A stretch of DNA of 64,000 bases from Bacteroidota bacterium (GCA_016721305.1 JADKIH010000006.1:1-64000), one strand, 5' to 3'; counted from the stretch's first letter, positions 10,468-19,621 are shown. Notes: generated by a model not told the origin, from the letters alone. Numbers and translations: made by a program.

Positions 10468-10770
10468 GATTGGTTTGATTGATTTTGAGTGGTGATAAAT
10501 GTAGAAAAAAAAGAATTGAATACTCTTGAATGATTGGTTTGAAGCCTATTTATTCGACAGAATTAACGTTTATTAACTAATTGAAACCTACATGAATGTA
10601 GGTAAAGTACTATTGAACTGTTCTTCAGTTTTTTAACAAATACTATGTTGTAGTTTTTGGACTATTCGAATGCGTTGTTTTGAGCCTTTTTGAGGGGAGC
10701 TTGTTGAACAAAATATGAGTGAAAAAGCCAAACTTTTTTCTAATTTGCAGCCCAAGCAAAAACACTTACT
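10468..10770. other. Divergent intergenic region, no gene seen
   Basis: 303 bases between the divergent M16 and fabG-like genes. It is AT-rich and holds no convincing small gene. TAATTTGC just before the fabG-like start (10741-10748) is one base off the Bacteroidota -7 element. Confidence 0.5.
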
Positions 10771-11405
10771 GTGGGAAAATTACTATCAGGAAAAACAGCG
10801 CTGGTAACCGGCGCATCGAAAGGTATCGGTCGTGGTATCGCTATCAAACTTGCGCAGGAAGGCGCTAACGTGGCTTTCACGTATTTATCTTCTGTTGAAA
10901 AAGGTCAGGCTCTCGAAGCTGAACTTTCTCAATTCGGTATCAAAGCAAAAGGTTATCGCTCCGATGCTCGGAAGAAAATTTCAACGATGTTATTCGGACG
11001 AATTTGAATTCTGTTTTCAATATCACCAAGGCTTGTCAGCGCCCAATGCTGAAACAACGCAGCGGATCTATTATTAATATCAGCAGTGTAGTAGGAGTGA
11101 AGGGAAATGCAGGACAGGCAAACTATGCTGCGTCTAAAGCAGGTATCATCGGCTTCACTAAATCTGTTGCACTCGAGTTGGGTAGTCGCAGCATTCGTTG
11201 CAATGCTATCGCACCGGGTTTTATTGAAACTGAAATGACGGATGTTCTCCCTGCCGAAACAGTTAAGCAGTGGCGTGAAGCTATTCCTCTCAAACGCGGC
11301 GGTACTCCCGAAGATGTTGCCAATGCCGTTCTCTTCCTCGCTTGCGATATGTCTACGTACATAACAGGTCAGGTGCTGAATGTCGATGGAGGGATGCTGA
11401 CTTAG
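10771..11405 (+). pseudogene. fabG: 3-oxoacyl-ACP reductase-like SDR with internal deletion
   Basis: A short-chain dehydrogenase of the FabG type, which would reduce 3-oxoacyl-ACP with NADPH in fatty acid synthesis. The N terminus has the nucleotide motif TGASKGIGRG and the C terminus has the catalytic YAASK, APGFIETEM and GQVLNVDGG motifs. Between codons for YRSDA and SEENFNDV (near nt 10968-10975) about 110-115 bases are missing with a frame change, removing the segment that normally holds NNAG. Reading the second frame from the junction gives SEENFNDVIRTNLNSVFN in good register. The start is GTG at 10771. As read the enzyme cannot work; assembly error is possible because fabG is normally essential. 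Confidence 0.85.
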
Positions 11406-11408
11406 TTC

Positions 11409-11545
11409 AATTAGCTGATTAGCTGATTAGCTAATGAATACAGCCGATACAATTATCAGTAGCCTGTCAGTCTCTTAACCTATATATATTCCAAGTACCA
11501 ATCATCAGCTAATTGGCTAATCAGCTAATTGGCCGATCAGCCAAT
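11409..11545. repeat. Inverted pair of octamer arrays (TTAGCTGA / ATCAGCTA)
   Basis: The left arm 11409-11435 has three TTAGCTGA-type units starting four bases after the fabG-like stop. The right arm 11504-11545 has five ATCAGCTA/ATTGGCTA units in inverse orientation, ending 11 bases before the S9 peptidase start. The spacer is about 70 bases. Confidence 0.8.
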
Positions 11546-11555
11546 ACCAAAAACA

Positions 11556-13602
11556 ATGTCAAGAAAACTTCTAACTCTCGCTCTGGCTTTCATGTCCATC
11601 ACTGCAACAGCCGACTGGCTTACGCCGGAAATGTTGTGGCAATTAGGTCGTGTAAGTGATCCTCAACTGTCTCCGGATGGATCTCAGGTGCTTTATAATA
11701 TTCGCACGTATGATGTGCCAAAGAATAAAGGCAACTCTGATATCTGGCTATACGATTTCAAAACGAAAACAACTTATCCGATAGCGAAGGATTCGAGCAA
11801 CGAAAGTATGGCTCGCTGGAGCGCCGACGGAAAAACTATTTATTATCTGAATGATCAGGGTAGCAGTCAGGTGTATTCTATGAATGCTAACGGCTCTGAT
11901 AAAAAACAAATCACGCATGTCGATGGTGATATCAATTGTTACGGCATCTCGGCAAACGGTTCTATGATTTGGATGGGCATGGATGTGCATGTAGATAATT
12001 TATTGGGCAAGGATAAGTATTCTGATTTGCCAAAATCGAGCGCAAAGATCTACGACGACTTGATGATGCGTCACTGGGATTCATGGGCCGATGGTACTTA
12101 CAGTCATATTTTCGTTGCGCCTTTGAAAAATGGTGAAGTGAAAGATAAACCTCTCGACATTCTCTACGGAATGCGTTTCGATTCTCCGTTGAAACCCGAT
12201 GGTGATGAAGCAGAGATTGCATGGAGCGATGATGGAAAAACTTTGGCTTATACATGTAAAAAGCTTTCCGGTCGTGAGTATGCGCTTTCTACCAACTCTG
12301 ATATTTATTTATTCGATGTTGCTTCAGGTAAAACAAGTAATATCTCCGAAGGACTTAACGGCTACGATAAAGCTCCCGCTTTTTCGCCTGACGGAAAACA
12401 ATCGCATGGGTTTCCTGGGCTGAACCTGCAAATGAAGCAGCACAACAACGTCTCTACATTTATGATGTTGCCACAAAAAGCAGAAAGGATGTTTCATCAA
12501 ATTTCGATTACAATGTCGATCATCCGAAATTTAATGGTTCATCATCCAGAATTTATTTCATTTCTGATATCGCGGCGACAGATCAGATTTTCTATTATGA
12601 CTTAATGGAAAAATCCGGTAACCCGATTCACCAACTCACTACAGATACTGCCGATTATACCGGCGTTTCAGTGGTTACTCTGCCAAACGGAAGTGATCAA
12701 ATAGTGGCGTCTCTCATGTCGATTTCCTCCCAACTGAATTGTTCAGCGTAGATGCTCAAAAAGGAAAATCAACTCAAATTACTTTTACAAATCGTGATTT
12801 GCTTGCGACAGTAACACTTGGTCGAGTAGAGAAGAGGATGATTAAATCGTCCGACAACAAAGAAATCCTGACTTGGGTAATTTATCCTCCGAATTTTAAT
12901 CCGAATAATAAATATCCAACATTGCTTTACTGTCAGGGTGGACCGCAAAGTACGGTGAGTCAGTTTTTCTCGTACCGATGGAATTTCCAACTCATGGCTG
13001 CTAATCAATACATCATCGTTGCTCCGAATCGTCGTGGTTTACCGGGATTCGGTCAGGCTTGGTGCGATCAGATCAGTGGTGATTGGGGTGGACAAGCAAT
13101 GACAGATTTGTTATCAGCGATCGACAGCGTAGCGAAAGAACCATTTGTTAATAAGGATAAGATGGGAGCTGTAGGTGCAAGCTTCGGCGGTTATTCGGTG
13201 TATTGGTTGGAAAGTCATCACCAGCATCGCTTCAAAGCGTTCATTGCGCATTGCGGAGTTTTCAATCTTGAAAGTATGGTTGCAACGGAAGAACTCTTCT
13301 TCCACAATCACGAATTCGACGGAGGCTACTGGAGAAAACCGGAGCCTGCGAGCTACACGAAATTCTCTCCTCATCGCTTCGTAGGCGATTGGGACACTCC
13401 GATTCTGATCATCGCCAACGAGCGTGATTATCGTGTACCATATACTCAAGGCCTAGAAGCCTATTCAGCAGCCCGCCAAAGAAACATCGCTGCCCGTTTC
13501 GTCTCTTTCCCGGATGAAGGCCATTGGGTTCTCAAACCTCAAAATAGTATCACCTGGCAGCGAGAGTTTTTTGGGTGGTTGGATAAGTATTTGAAGTACT
13601 GA
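11556..13602 (+). CDS. Secreted S9 family serine peptidase (frameshifted)
   Basis: A prolyl-oligopeptidase/DPP-type enzyme of about 680 residues. A signal peptide (MSRKLLTLAL to TATA) leads to a beta-propeller with repeated SPDG-type blades (residues about 30-400) and an alpha/beta hydrolase domain. The catalytic Ser is in GASFGGY (codon near 13180), the Asp in ANERDYRVP and the His in DEGHWV. Two frame breaks separate the parts: near 12405 (an A-run after GGA) and near 12712. The frame between them continues the propeller (IAWVSWAEPAN to YTGVSVVTLP). The ATG at 11556 is preferred to 11529 because it starts the signal peptide and avoids the octamer array. Confidence 0.88.
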
Positions 13603-13604
13603 TG

Positions 13605-13854
13605 TTAGTAAGTAGTAAGTTGTAAGTAGTAAGTTGACTTACTGTAAAATAATGGATTTGAGTTGTTTTCTACTTAATCCAAAATGATTTCAAAATAGTA
13701 GGTAGGGCGATTTTTTTTGCTCTGCCTATTATTATAATTACTTAATAGTAAGCTCTATAACAATATTTTCGGGCAACTGGTTTCCCTAAAAGGCATTTTG
13801 AACTTCCTTCGTTTGAACTCAAAGCCAACTTACTACTTACCACTTACTACTTTC
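13605..13854. repeat. Inverted pair of heptamer arrays flanking a 190-base spacer
   Basis: The left arm 13605-13637 is TAGTAAG/TTGTAAG repeated, starting two bases after the S9 stop codon. The right arm 13826-13854 is CAACTTA/CTACTTA, the inverse. The AT-rich spacer contains an imperfect hairpin around 13697-13736 (AGTAGGTAGGGC with GCTCTGCCTATT). No gene is seen between 13603 and 13946. Confidence 0.75.
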
Positions 13855-13895
13855 CCAAAAAAAGTGTAAGAATCCCCCCAAACCCACAAAAAATA

Positions 13896-13925
13896 TTTGC
13901 CTTTTAGAAAAAAATCATACTTTTG
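13896..13925 (+). promoter_or_regulatory. Bacteroidota-type promoter for tRNA-Leu
   Basis: TTTG at 13896-13899 and TACTTTTG at 13918-13925 fit the -33 TTTG / -7 TAnnTTTG consensus with an 18-base spacer. It lies 21 bases before the first tRNA-Leu. Confidence 0.7.
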
Positions 13926-13946
13926 CAGCCCTTGTCAATCAGACAA

Positions 13947-14026
13947 GCCCAGGTGGCGAAACTGGCAGACGCACCACTTTGAGGGGGTGGCGGGCAACCG
14001 TGGGGGTTCGAATCCCCCCCTGGGCA
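13947..14026 (+). tRNA. tRNA-Leu (GAG)
   Basis: The acceptor arm GCCCAGG pairs with CCTGGGC. The D arm is GGCGAAACTGGCAGAC, the anticodon loop TTGAGGG gives anticodon GAG, a long variable arm is present as in class II tRNAs, and the T arm has GGGGGTTCGAATCCCCC. CCA is not encoded after the discriminator A. Confidence 0.93.
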
Positions 14027-14036
14027 CATTCTTTAC

Positions 14037-14072
14037 AGTAGCTGTTTTTTTAAAAACAGCTACTCATTTTTT
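14037..14072 (+). terminator. Hairpin terminator between the tRNA-Leu genes
   Basis: AGTAGCTGTTTTT pairs with AAAAACAGCTACT, followed by six T. It sits 11 bases after the first tRNA. Confidence 0.7.
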
Positions 14073-14081
14073 AAGCCCTTT

Positions 14082-14165
14082 GCCCGGATGGCGAAATTGG
14101 CAAACGTTGCGGTCTCAGAAGCCGTTGGAGTAACTTCCTTGAGAGTTCGAGTCTCTCTCCGGGCA
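14082..14165 (+). tRNA. tRNA-Leu (CAG)
   Basis: The acceptor GCCCGGA pairs with TCCGGGC. The anticodon loop CTCAGAA gives CAG, with stem GCGGT/GCCGT containing two G-U wobbles. There is a long variable arm and a T arm with GAGAGTTCGAGTCTCTC. No encoded CCA. Confidence 0.92.
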
Positions 14166-14176
14166 CAAATTGAAAG

Positions 14177-14200
14177 TCCTGCATCTGCAGGATTTTTTTT
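14177..14200 (+). terminator. Rho-independent terminator after tRNA-Leu (CAG)
   Basis: A perfect stem TCCTGCA/TGCAGGA with a two-base loop and eight T. Confidence 0.85.
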
Positions 14201-14337
14201 GCCCAACTTTCAGAATTGAGAATTTTGAAACCTAAATTTCCTGAAAGCTTTCATTTGTAAGATCTCCGCCAATCTTCATCAAACATCTCTTGCTTTGACC
14301 ATCTATAAAGAGTCGGATAATTCAAATCTTAACTCAG

Positions 14338-16050
14338 ATGAAAAAGCTATACCTCATACTTTTTCTGATCATTCTCAATGTAATTGCTTCCACTGTTCTC
14401 AAAGCTGAGACAGACCCGGTTGCTCTTTACAACGCCAATGTTCTTCAGAACAGCGATATTCACGGGCCTCAGGCCATTTGTATCAATCAATCGTATTCTT
14501 ACTCTGTCGACACCCTTCCGGGTGCTACTGGCTACAACTGGAGCGTTCCTAGTGGTGCTAATATCCTTTCCGGACAGGGTACTAATAGTGTAATTGTTCA
14601 ATTCGCTTTAACTGCGGGAGATATTTGTGTTGAAGTTGATTTTGCAGCTTCGCCATCGTCCAATAATTGTCTCACGACATTTTTTGCATCTGTACGACCA
14701 AGTTCACCTGACACAATTTATGGTCCACAAAATACCGTATGCCCGGGTCAACATATTACTTACTCGGTTGACGCCGATTCACTCACTCAGGAATATCATT
14801 GGTTGATTCCTTCGCATATGACTTTAATTTCAGGACAGGGTACACCAACGATTGAAGTGTCTATCGATACGAATTTCGTGTGGGGTTATCTGCGTGCTGC
14901 AAAATCAAATTGTTTAGGTATCTCCGGTCAAAAAGTAATCGCTGTTTATTCAGCTCCGTCTCAACCGGGTTCAGTTTTCGGTCCGCAAGTTGGTGCTTGC
15001 GAAAACGGAACCTATACTTATTCATTCAACCCTGTTCCGGGTGCTACTAGTTATACCTGGTATGCTCCTAACGGTTGTGTAATTACATCGGCTGTTACAT
15101 CGGGTAATCCGCTTACGACTTCTGCGTCTTCGGTAGATATTACATTCCCTGCAGGATTTACCTATGGTAAACTCTTTATTACATCGAATAGCGGTTGTAA
15201 TTCAAGTGATATGCGCGTGATGAATATTCGTTCTCTTCCGATGAAACCGGGTGCCATTCATGGTCCTTTCTACGGAGTGTGCAATCAAACAGGAGTAAAA
15301 TATTTTGTTGACTCAGTAGCAGGTGCTACTTCTTATACTTGGACTTTCAGTCCTTCTACTTATGTAACAGTATACGATGATGGGAATGATACTATCACTG
15401 TCGATTACTTGCCGGGTTATACACAAGCAACATTATGTGTTACGGCAAACGATGCCTGTGGTAGCAGTATCTCACGTTGCGGAGTTGTTTTCGCTCAACC
15501 AAAAATTGCCGATGAAATCTCAGGCCCTACAGGTGCTTGTAATTCAATTCCGGCATCGAGCATCGCTTACTACGAAATTGATTCCGTATTCGGTACTTCA
15601 TACTATCATTGGTCTGTTCCTCCGGGAGCAAGCATCACGGCAGGACAAGGTACTCCTCAAATTACGGTCGATTACTTCGGCGCTTCAAGCGGTAATGTTT
15701 CCGTTGTGGCAGAAAACACTTGCGGTAACAGCCCGTCACGAATTCTAAGTATCGTTGTTAATCCTTGTCGATTATCAAATCCAACTACAGAAGGTGCAGG
15801 ATCAAATGTGATTGCTTATCCTAATCCTGCGAGTACACAGTTTACCGTGAGCTTCGATGCCACTGCCGGAAATTATTACTCAGTACGAATTCTGGATATC
15901 ACCGGTCGTATAGTTCTTTCTCGCTCACATATAACGAACGATGGAACAAATACAGAGATTTTCGATGTCGCTGAATTCACCCGCGGAATTTATCTGGTCG
16001 AAGTGATCCGTAAAAATTCGCGTGAAGTCATTAAGATGATTGTCAATTAG
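14338..16050 (+). CDS. Secreted PKD-like repeat protein with T9SS sorting domain
   Basis: A 570-residue surface or secreted protein. A signal peptide (MKKLYLILFL to VLKAE) is followed by five Ig-like/PKD-type repeats of about 85-95 residues. Each has a GPQ or GP opening, a Cys, then YSVD...PGATxYxW and GQGT motifs, the pattern of PKD-like domains common in Bacteroidota secreted proteins. The C terminus (IAYPNPAS to KMIVN) is a type A T9SS sorting domain. There is no catalytic motif, so an adhesive or structural role is likely but inferred. The gene is intact and followed by a strong terminator. Confidence 0.85.
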   Translation: MKKLYLILFLIILNVIASTVLKAETDPVALYNANVLQNSDIHGPQAICINQSYSYSVDTLPGATGYNWSVPSGANILSGQGTNSVIVQFALTAGDICVEVDFAASPSSNNCLTTFFASVRPSSPDTIYGPQNTVCPGQHITYSVDADSLTQEYHWLIPSHMTLISGQGTPTIEVSIDTNFVWGYLRAAKSNCLGISGQKVIAVYSAPSQPGSVFGPQVGACENGTYTYSFNPVPGATSYTWYAPNGCVITSAVTSGNPLTTSASSVDITFPAGFTYGKLFITSNSGCNSSDMRVMNIRSLPMKPGAIHGPFYGVCNQTGVKYFVDSVAGATSYTWTFSPSTYVTVYDDGNDTITVDYLPGYTQATLCVTANDACGSSISRCGVVFAQPKIADEISGPTGACNSIPASSIAYYEIDSVFGTSYYHWSVPPGASITAGQGTPQITVDYFGASSGNVSVVAENTCGNSPSRILSIVVNPCRLSNPTTEGAGSNVIAYPNPASTQFTVSFDATAGNYYSVRILDITGRIVLSRSHITNDGTNTEIFDVAEFTRGIYLVEVIRKNSREVIKMIVN

Positions 16051-16110
16051 ACATCCACAATATTTTCAGCTTAGCTGAATCAAGACAGGTTTTTTTGGTT
16101 AGACGAGAGG

Positions 16111-16141
16111 CCCCGTCCGGAGAAGTCCGGCGGGGTTTTTT
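16111..16141 (+). terminator. Rho-independent terminator
   Basis: CCCCGTCCGGA pairs with TCCGGCGGGG across a GAAG loop, followed by six T, 60 bases after the secreted protein gene. Confidence 0.88.
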
Positions 16142-16150
16142 ATTTTCTGT

Positions 16151-16535
16151 TCACTCACACTTACACTTACGCTCGCACTCGCACTATATAAATGATACTG
16201 TTGGTGGGTTGCGGGTTGCGGGTTGCGAGTTGCGAGTTGCGGGTTAGTTGCGGGTTACAGGTTGCGAGCTTCGACAGGCTCAGCTGGCGGGTTGCGAGTT
16301 GCCCGGCCGGGAATTGGAAAGTAGCAGCTCACTCGCACTCAAACTCAGACTCACACATTTATTAGGATACCGTTTTCTTGATTTTTAACGATTTTTAGCT
16401 GTTTTTGAAGGGGGTATTGGTTTATTATGCTCATTTACAAGGGAATAGCGAGTTTGACCTCGCACTATATTTATAGTGCCGTTGGAAGTGTCAATTGTTT
16501 TGTTTGAGTTTGAGTTTGAGTGCGAGTGAGCTGCT
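16151..16535. repeat. Composite hexamer and heptamer arrays with a 24-base inverted repeat
   Basis: The gap from 16142 to 16687 has no gene. It holds CACTCG-type hexamers (16151-16186), GCGGGTT/GCGAGTT heptamers (16203-16304), CTCACT-type hexamers (16327-16356) and the inverse GAGTTT/GAGTGC hexamers (16501-16532). A perfect 24-base inverted repeat pairs 16323-16346 with 16512-16535. A perfect eight-base palindrome (GCACTATA/TATAGTGC, 16462-16479) lies in the loop. Confidence 0.75.
16268..16283. repeat. REP-like motif GCTTCGACAGGCTCAG
   Basis: A 16-base motif embedded in the heptamer array. A second copy differing by one base is at 53625-53640. The reverse complement CTGAGC-TGTCGAAG resembles dispersed palindromic repeats known in many bacteria. 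Confidence 0.6.
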
Positions 16536-16687
16536 GCTTCCTAATTCGTACCCTGCACCTTGCCACCATCCACCCCAAAAATCCCTCCGTTTTGCCGCTT
16601 CTCGCATCCGTTCACCAATATGTTTTGTCCTTCCGCCATGTGGGGGGCTACATTTGAGGACTAATCACTTAAAAAAAAGCACGAAAC

Positions 16688-16939
16688 ATGAGTACACACG
16701 AAATTCAATCACTGGTTTTCCAAAAAGGTCAATTCACTTTCTCTGACGGAAATCAAAATGAAGGTATGATTATTTCACGTTACAATATCCCGCAGGGCAG
16801 AATCGAGTACTACCTGATTCCGACAAACAATATGCTCGCATATCAGGCTGCTCGTTCTTCACACGAATTGGATGCTCATAAAAAATTAGGTATGGTTGTC
16901 GAAATCGGCAATATCATGCAAGCTAAAATGTTAAACTAA
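16688..16939 (+). CDS. Small conserved-looking hypothetical protein
   Basis: An 83-residue soluble protein that I do not recognise. It has mixed beta-like segments (GQFTFSDG, EYYLIPTNNM) and a helical C terminus (ELDAHKKLGMVVEIGN). No signal peptide, membrane segment or metal motif is seen. The ATG at 16688 is eight bases after an A-rich tract (taaaaaaaagc). It is followed three bases later by a second tiny gene and then a terminator, so the two probably form a short operon. Confidence 0.65.
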   Translation: MSTHEIQSLVFQKGQFTFSDGNQNEGMIISRYNIPQGRIEYYLIPTNNMLAYQAARSSHELDAHKKLGMVVEIGNIMQAKMLN

Positions 16940-16942
16940 AGA

Positions 16943-17080
16943 ATGAGAAACTTCAGCTTAGTCAATAAACTCTTCATCGTCGGCTGCCTCGCTCTGATTG
17001 TACTGATCATACTCAAAGTGCCGCACGAAGCCCCAACTAAAGCAACGCCACCCGTTGTTACCGCTTCGACTGAAGAATAA
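16943..17080 (+). CDS. Tiny single-pass membrane protein
   Basis: A 45-residue reading frame. It has a basic start (MRNFSLVNK), one membrane helix (LFIVGCLALIVLIILK, residues about 10-25) and a Pro/Thr-rich tail outside the membrane (APTKATPPVV). It starts three bases after the preceding stop and is followed directly by a strong terminator, which supports it as the last gene of a two-gene unit. Function unknown. A lipobox-like GC is present (Cys15) but lies mid-helix, so lipidation is doubtful. Confidence 0.5.
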   Translation: MRNFSLVNKLFIVGCLALIVLIILKVPHEAPTKATPPVVTASTEE

Positions 17081-17085
17081 AATAT

Positions 17086-17111
17086 CCCCGGCTGCAACCG
17101 GGGCGTTTTTT
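17086..17111 (+). terminator. Rho-independent terminator
   Basis: CCCCGG/CCGGGG stem with a six-base loop, CG, then six T, five bases after the tiny membrane protein gene. Confidence 0.85.
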
Positions 17112-17302
17112 CTATATAGTCTGTAGTTTTTAATCTTTAGCCATTAGCCTCGGCACAGCTCTGCCATATTCGGCAGCTGTCAATCTTCAATCTTCAATCG
17201 TCCCTTCCCACGCCAACGTTCCGTAAAAAAATCCTCAAACACTAAGCTACTGATCGAGGATTCAATATCGCTATACCGTTCCGAAATTGAACGGACTAAG
17301 AA

Positions 17303-18427
17303 CTAGCTATTAAGCATCACCGGCATAACCAGCATTAAAATATCTTCGTCTTTGTTCTCCGGATTTGCAGGAACCAGGATACCTGCACGGTTAGGTGCCG
17401 ACATTTCAATAGTGATTTGTTCGTCGTCGAGATTGTTCAGCATATCGACAAGGAAACGTGCGTTGAAACCAATTTCCATGTCTTCGCCGTCGTACTGACA
17501 ACTCAAACGCTCATTCGCTTCGTTCGCAAAATCAATATCTTCCGCAGAGATGTGTAATTCACTTCCTGCAATTTTTAAACGAACCTGATGCGTTGTTTTG
17601 TTGGAGAAGATCGATACACGTCGAACTGAACTTAATAAAGCCGAACGTGAAATCGTAAGCTTGTTAGGATTGTCGACAGGTATCACTGCTTCGTAATTCG
17701 GATAACGTCCGTCGATCAAACGGCAAATCAAAGAGTGAGAAGCAAACTGGAAGAAAACGTTGTTCTCGTTGTAAGTAACTTTTACATCTTCTGTTGCATC
17801 GCTTAAAACGTTCTTCAAAAGATTCAACGGCTTCTTCGGAACAATCAACGCTCCATCACCCGATGCTTTTGCATCACTGCGACGATAACGAACCAGCTTA
17901 TGTGCATCTGTTGCAACGAAGGTGATGTTTTCTTTGCTCAGCTGGAAAAATACACCTGACATAACAGGACGAAGTTCATCGTTACCCGTAGCAAACAAAC
18001 ATTTGTTGATCGCTTTTTGAAGTATTGCCGAATTGAGCGAAAGTGATTTCGCTCCATCCATCGAAGGAACTTTTGGAAACTCTTCTGCATCAAATCCTGT
18101 AAGTTTGTACTTACCATAATCTGAAACGATTTCTATTCCGAGTGTTTTTGAGTCAACCAAAAATGTAAGTGGCTGCTCAGGGAATGTCTTCAATGTGTCC
18201 AGTAAAATTTTTGCAGGTACTGCTATCTTCCCGCTTTGCTTTCCTTCAATCAACTGTACATTGGTTGTCATCGTCGATTCAAGATCGGATGCTGAAACCT
18301 GTAAATTGCCTTTCTCTACAATGAAAAGAAAGTTGTCGAGGATCGGAAGAGGATTGCTCGAGTTTAACACACCACTGATCTGCTGTAATTGCTTCATCAG
18401 TGTTTGACTGGAAACGATAAATTTCAT
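17303..18427 (-). CDS. dnaN: DNA polymerase III beta subunit (sliding clamp)
   Basis: A 374-residue beta clamp, the ring that tethers the replicative polymerase to DNA. Hallmarks: N-terminal MKFIVSSQTLMKQLQQISGVL, the PILDNFL segment, VPAKILLDTLK, RPVMSGVFF in domain 2, and the C-terminal end with MLVMPVMLNS. Length is normal and the frame intact. It is the last gene of the minus-strand run gldF-gldG-DUF4340-like-small protein-dnaN. Two DnaA-box-like sites lie 50-75 bases upstream of its start. Confidence 0.95.
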   Translation of the reverse strand: MKFIVSSQTLMKQLQQISGVLNSSNPLPILDNFLFIVEKGNLQVSASDLESTMTTNVQLIEGKQSGKIAVPAKILLDTLKTFPEQPLTFLVDSKTLGIEIVSDYGKYKLTGFDAEEFPKVPSMDGAKSLSLNSAILQKAINKCLFATGNDELRPVMSGVFFQLSKENITFVATDAHKLVRYRRSDAKASGDGALIVPKKPLNLLKNVLSDATEDVKVTYNENNVFFQFASHSLICRLIDGRYPNYEAVIPVDNPNKLTISRSALLSSVRRVSIFSNKTTHQVRLKIAGSELHISAEDIDFANEANERLSCQYDGEDMEIGFNARFLVDMLNNLDDEQITIEMSAPNRAGILVPANPENKDEDILMLVMPVMLNS

Positions 18428-18478
18428 TTTAATGTATTTATTTGAAAGTCAATGACTTAATGCGCCAATAGGGGCTGT

Positions 18479-18502
18479 CTATCCACCTCAGGCTTATCCA
18501 CA
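18479..18502. promoter_or_regulatory. Two DnaA-box-like sites upstream of dnaN
   Basis: TTATCCACA at 18494-18502 is a perfect consensus DnaA box, and CTATCCACC at 18479-18487 is a seven-of-nine match in the same orientation, 15 bases apart. They lie between dnaN and the small upstream gene. Confidence 0.5.
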
Positions 18503-18578
18503 AACCTACATGATTGCACTTAAACCGCCAAGTGAAAAAGGGGGGCGGTGGGAATAAATATCAACAAAAGCGGAGAAA

Positions 18579-18767
18579 TCAGCGTCCGGCCTTCTTAGGC
18601 TTGTTCAGATCAAAATCACTGTATTGACGCATGATTGGATCAAACGAATAATGCTGGATGATCACATTTTCTTTCTCCGGCTCACGGTAACCGTACATGC
18701 GGTCAACATCGAATTTTAAGTCTTTCCAAGAGTCCGACAAGGCCAAGGATCGCTGATTAATCGGCAT
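18579..18767 (-). CDS. Small hypothetical protein upstream of dnaN
   Basis: A 62-residue polar protein (MPINQRSLAL to KPKKAGR) with no recognised motif. It has charged residues throughout, a Tyr-rich middle (DRMYGYREPEK) and a basic tail. It starts 19 bases after the DUF4340-like gene and ends about 150 bases before dnaN. It is kept as a gene because it is co-directional and tightly spaced. Function unknown. Confidence 0.55.
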   Translation of the reverse strand: MPINQRSLALSDSWKDLKFDVDRMYGYREPEKENVIIQHYSFDPIMRQYSDFDLNKPKKAGR

Positions 18768-18786
18768 TGGGATACAGCTTTAAAAT

Positions 18787-19614
18787 TTACTTGCCTTGCT
18801 TAGTGTCAGTAACAGAAATCACAATTGCCGATGGCAAAACAAGCATCGAGTCGATCTGATTGGCTTTTAAATCTTTGTTCAGCGATTCAAAATAAACCTG
18901 ACGAAATAAATCAAGATAATTGATCACGGCAATCGTATCAACGAATTGAATGTTTCTCTTGCCGTCTGTCGATGTCACACTTGGTTTTCCTCCGACAACT
19001 TTTAGTAAAAATGATTTTTCCGGAAAGTTTGAATAGTCGATCCCGACGGAAGAAATTTCATCCGGAGTATAATGGAATAAAGTATTTTCTCTCCAATCGT
19101 CGAGATTCGTCGTAAAGCGTGGCGATAAATAACCGTTGAAGCCGGGAATGTAAGTGATGAAAGGAACACTCGACTTCTCCAGCATCATGAATGTACCCAA
19201 GGCGTCTTCGGTTTGCCCGCCTACGTAAATTGTTTTCACAGGAAGTTCTTCCCCGTTCAAATAAACTTCGCATTTAACAGAGGTGGTTGCTAAACCCTTT
19301 ATCACATTGTTGTACGCAGCTTTTGCTACTTTAGTCCGTACATCGACTTTGTATAGTACATCAAGCAAATTAAGAATGACATCTCTCTTGGGACGAAATT
19401 TTCCGTTCACCATCCATTGGCCGTCTTTTCGCTCCAATGTAATCTCGTGATTGTTCCTGTCGGCAAGAAATACTTTTGTAATCGCTGCCGTGTCTTTTAC
19501 AGCGAAATCTTTCAACTCCTCACGAATAGTTGAGTTGCGGTTGCGCATGAACATGAAAGTGGTTGCACTCCCAAGTAAAATGACAAGAATAATTAGACGA
19601 CGGTTTTTCTTCAT
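18787..19614 (-). CDS. DUF4340-like membrane-anchored protein
   Basis: About 275 residues with one N-terminal membrane helix (MKKNRRLIILVILLGS) and an extracytoplasmic beta-rich domain. The repeated short strands around ITLERKDGQWMVNGKFRPKRD and TIYVGGQTEDALGTFM resemble the DUF4340 family, often encoded beside GldG-like ABC transporter parts. The ATG at 19614 is chosen, seven bases past the gldG stop, rather than a TTG at 19632 inside gldG. It probably works with the GldF/GldG module, inferred from position. Confidence 0.7.
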   Translation of the reverse strand: MKKNRRLIILVILLGSATTFMFMRNRNSTIREELKDFAVKDTAAITKVFLADRNNHEITLERKDGQWMVNGKFRPKRDVILNLLDVLYKVDVRTKVAKAAYNNVIKGLATTSVKCEVYLNGEELPVKTIYVGGQTEDALGTFMMLEKSSVPFITYIPGFNGYLSPRFTTNLDDWRENTLFHYTPDEISSVGIDYSNFPEKSFLLKVVGGKPSVTSTDGKRNIQFVDTIAVINYLDLFRQVYFESLNKDLKANQIDSMLVLPSAIVISVTDTKQGK

Positions 19615-19621
19615 GGAATTG

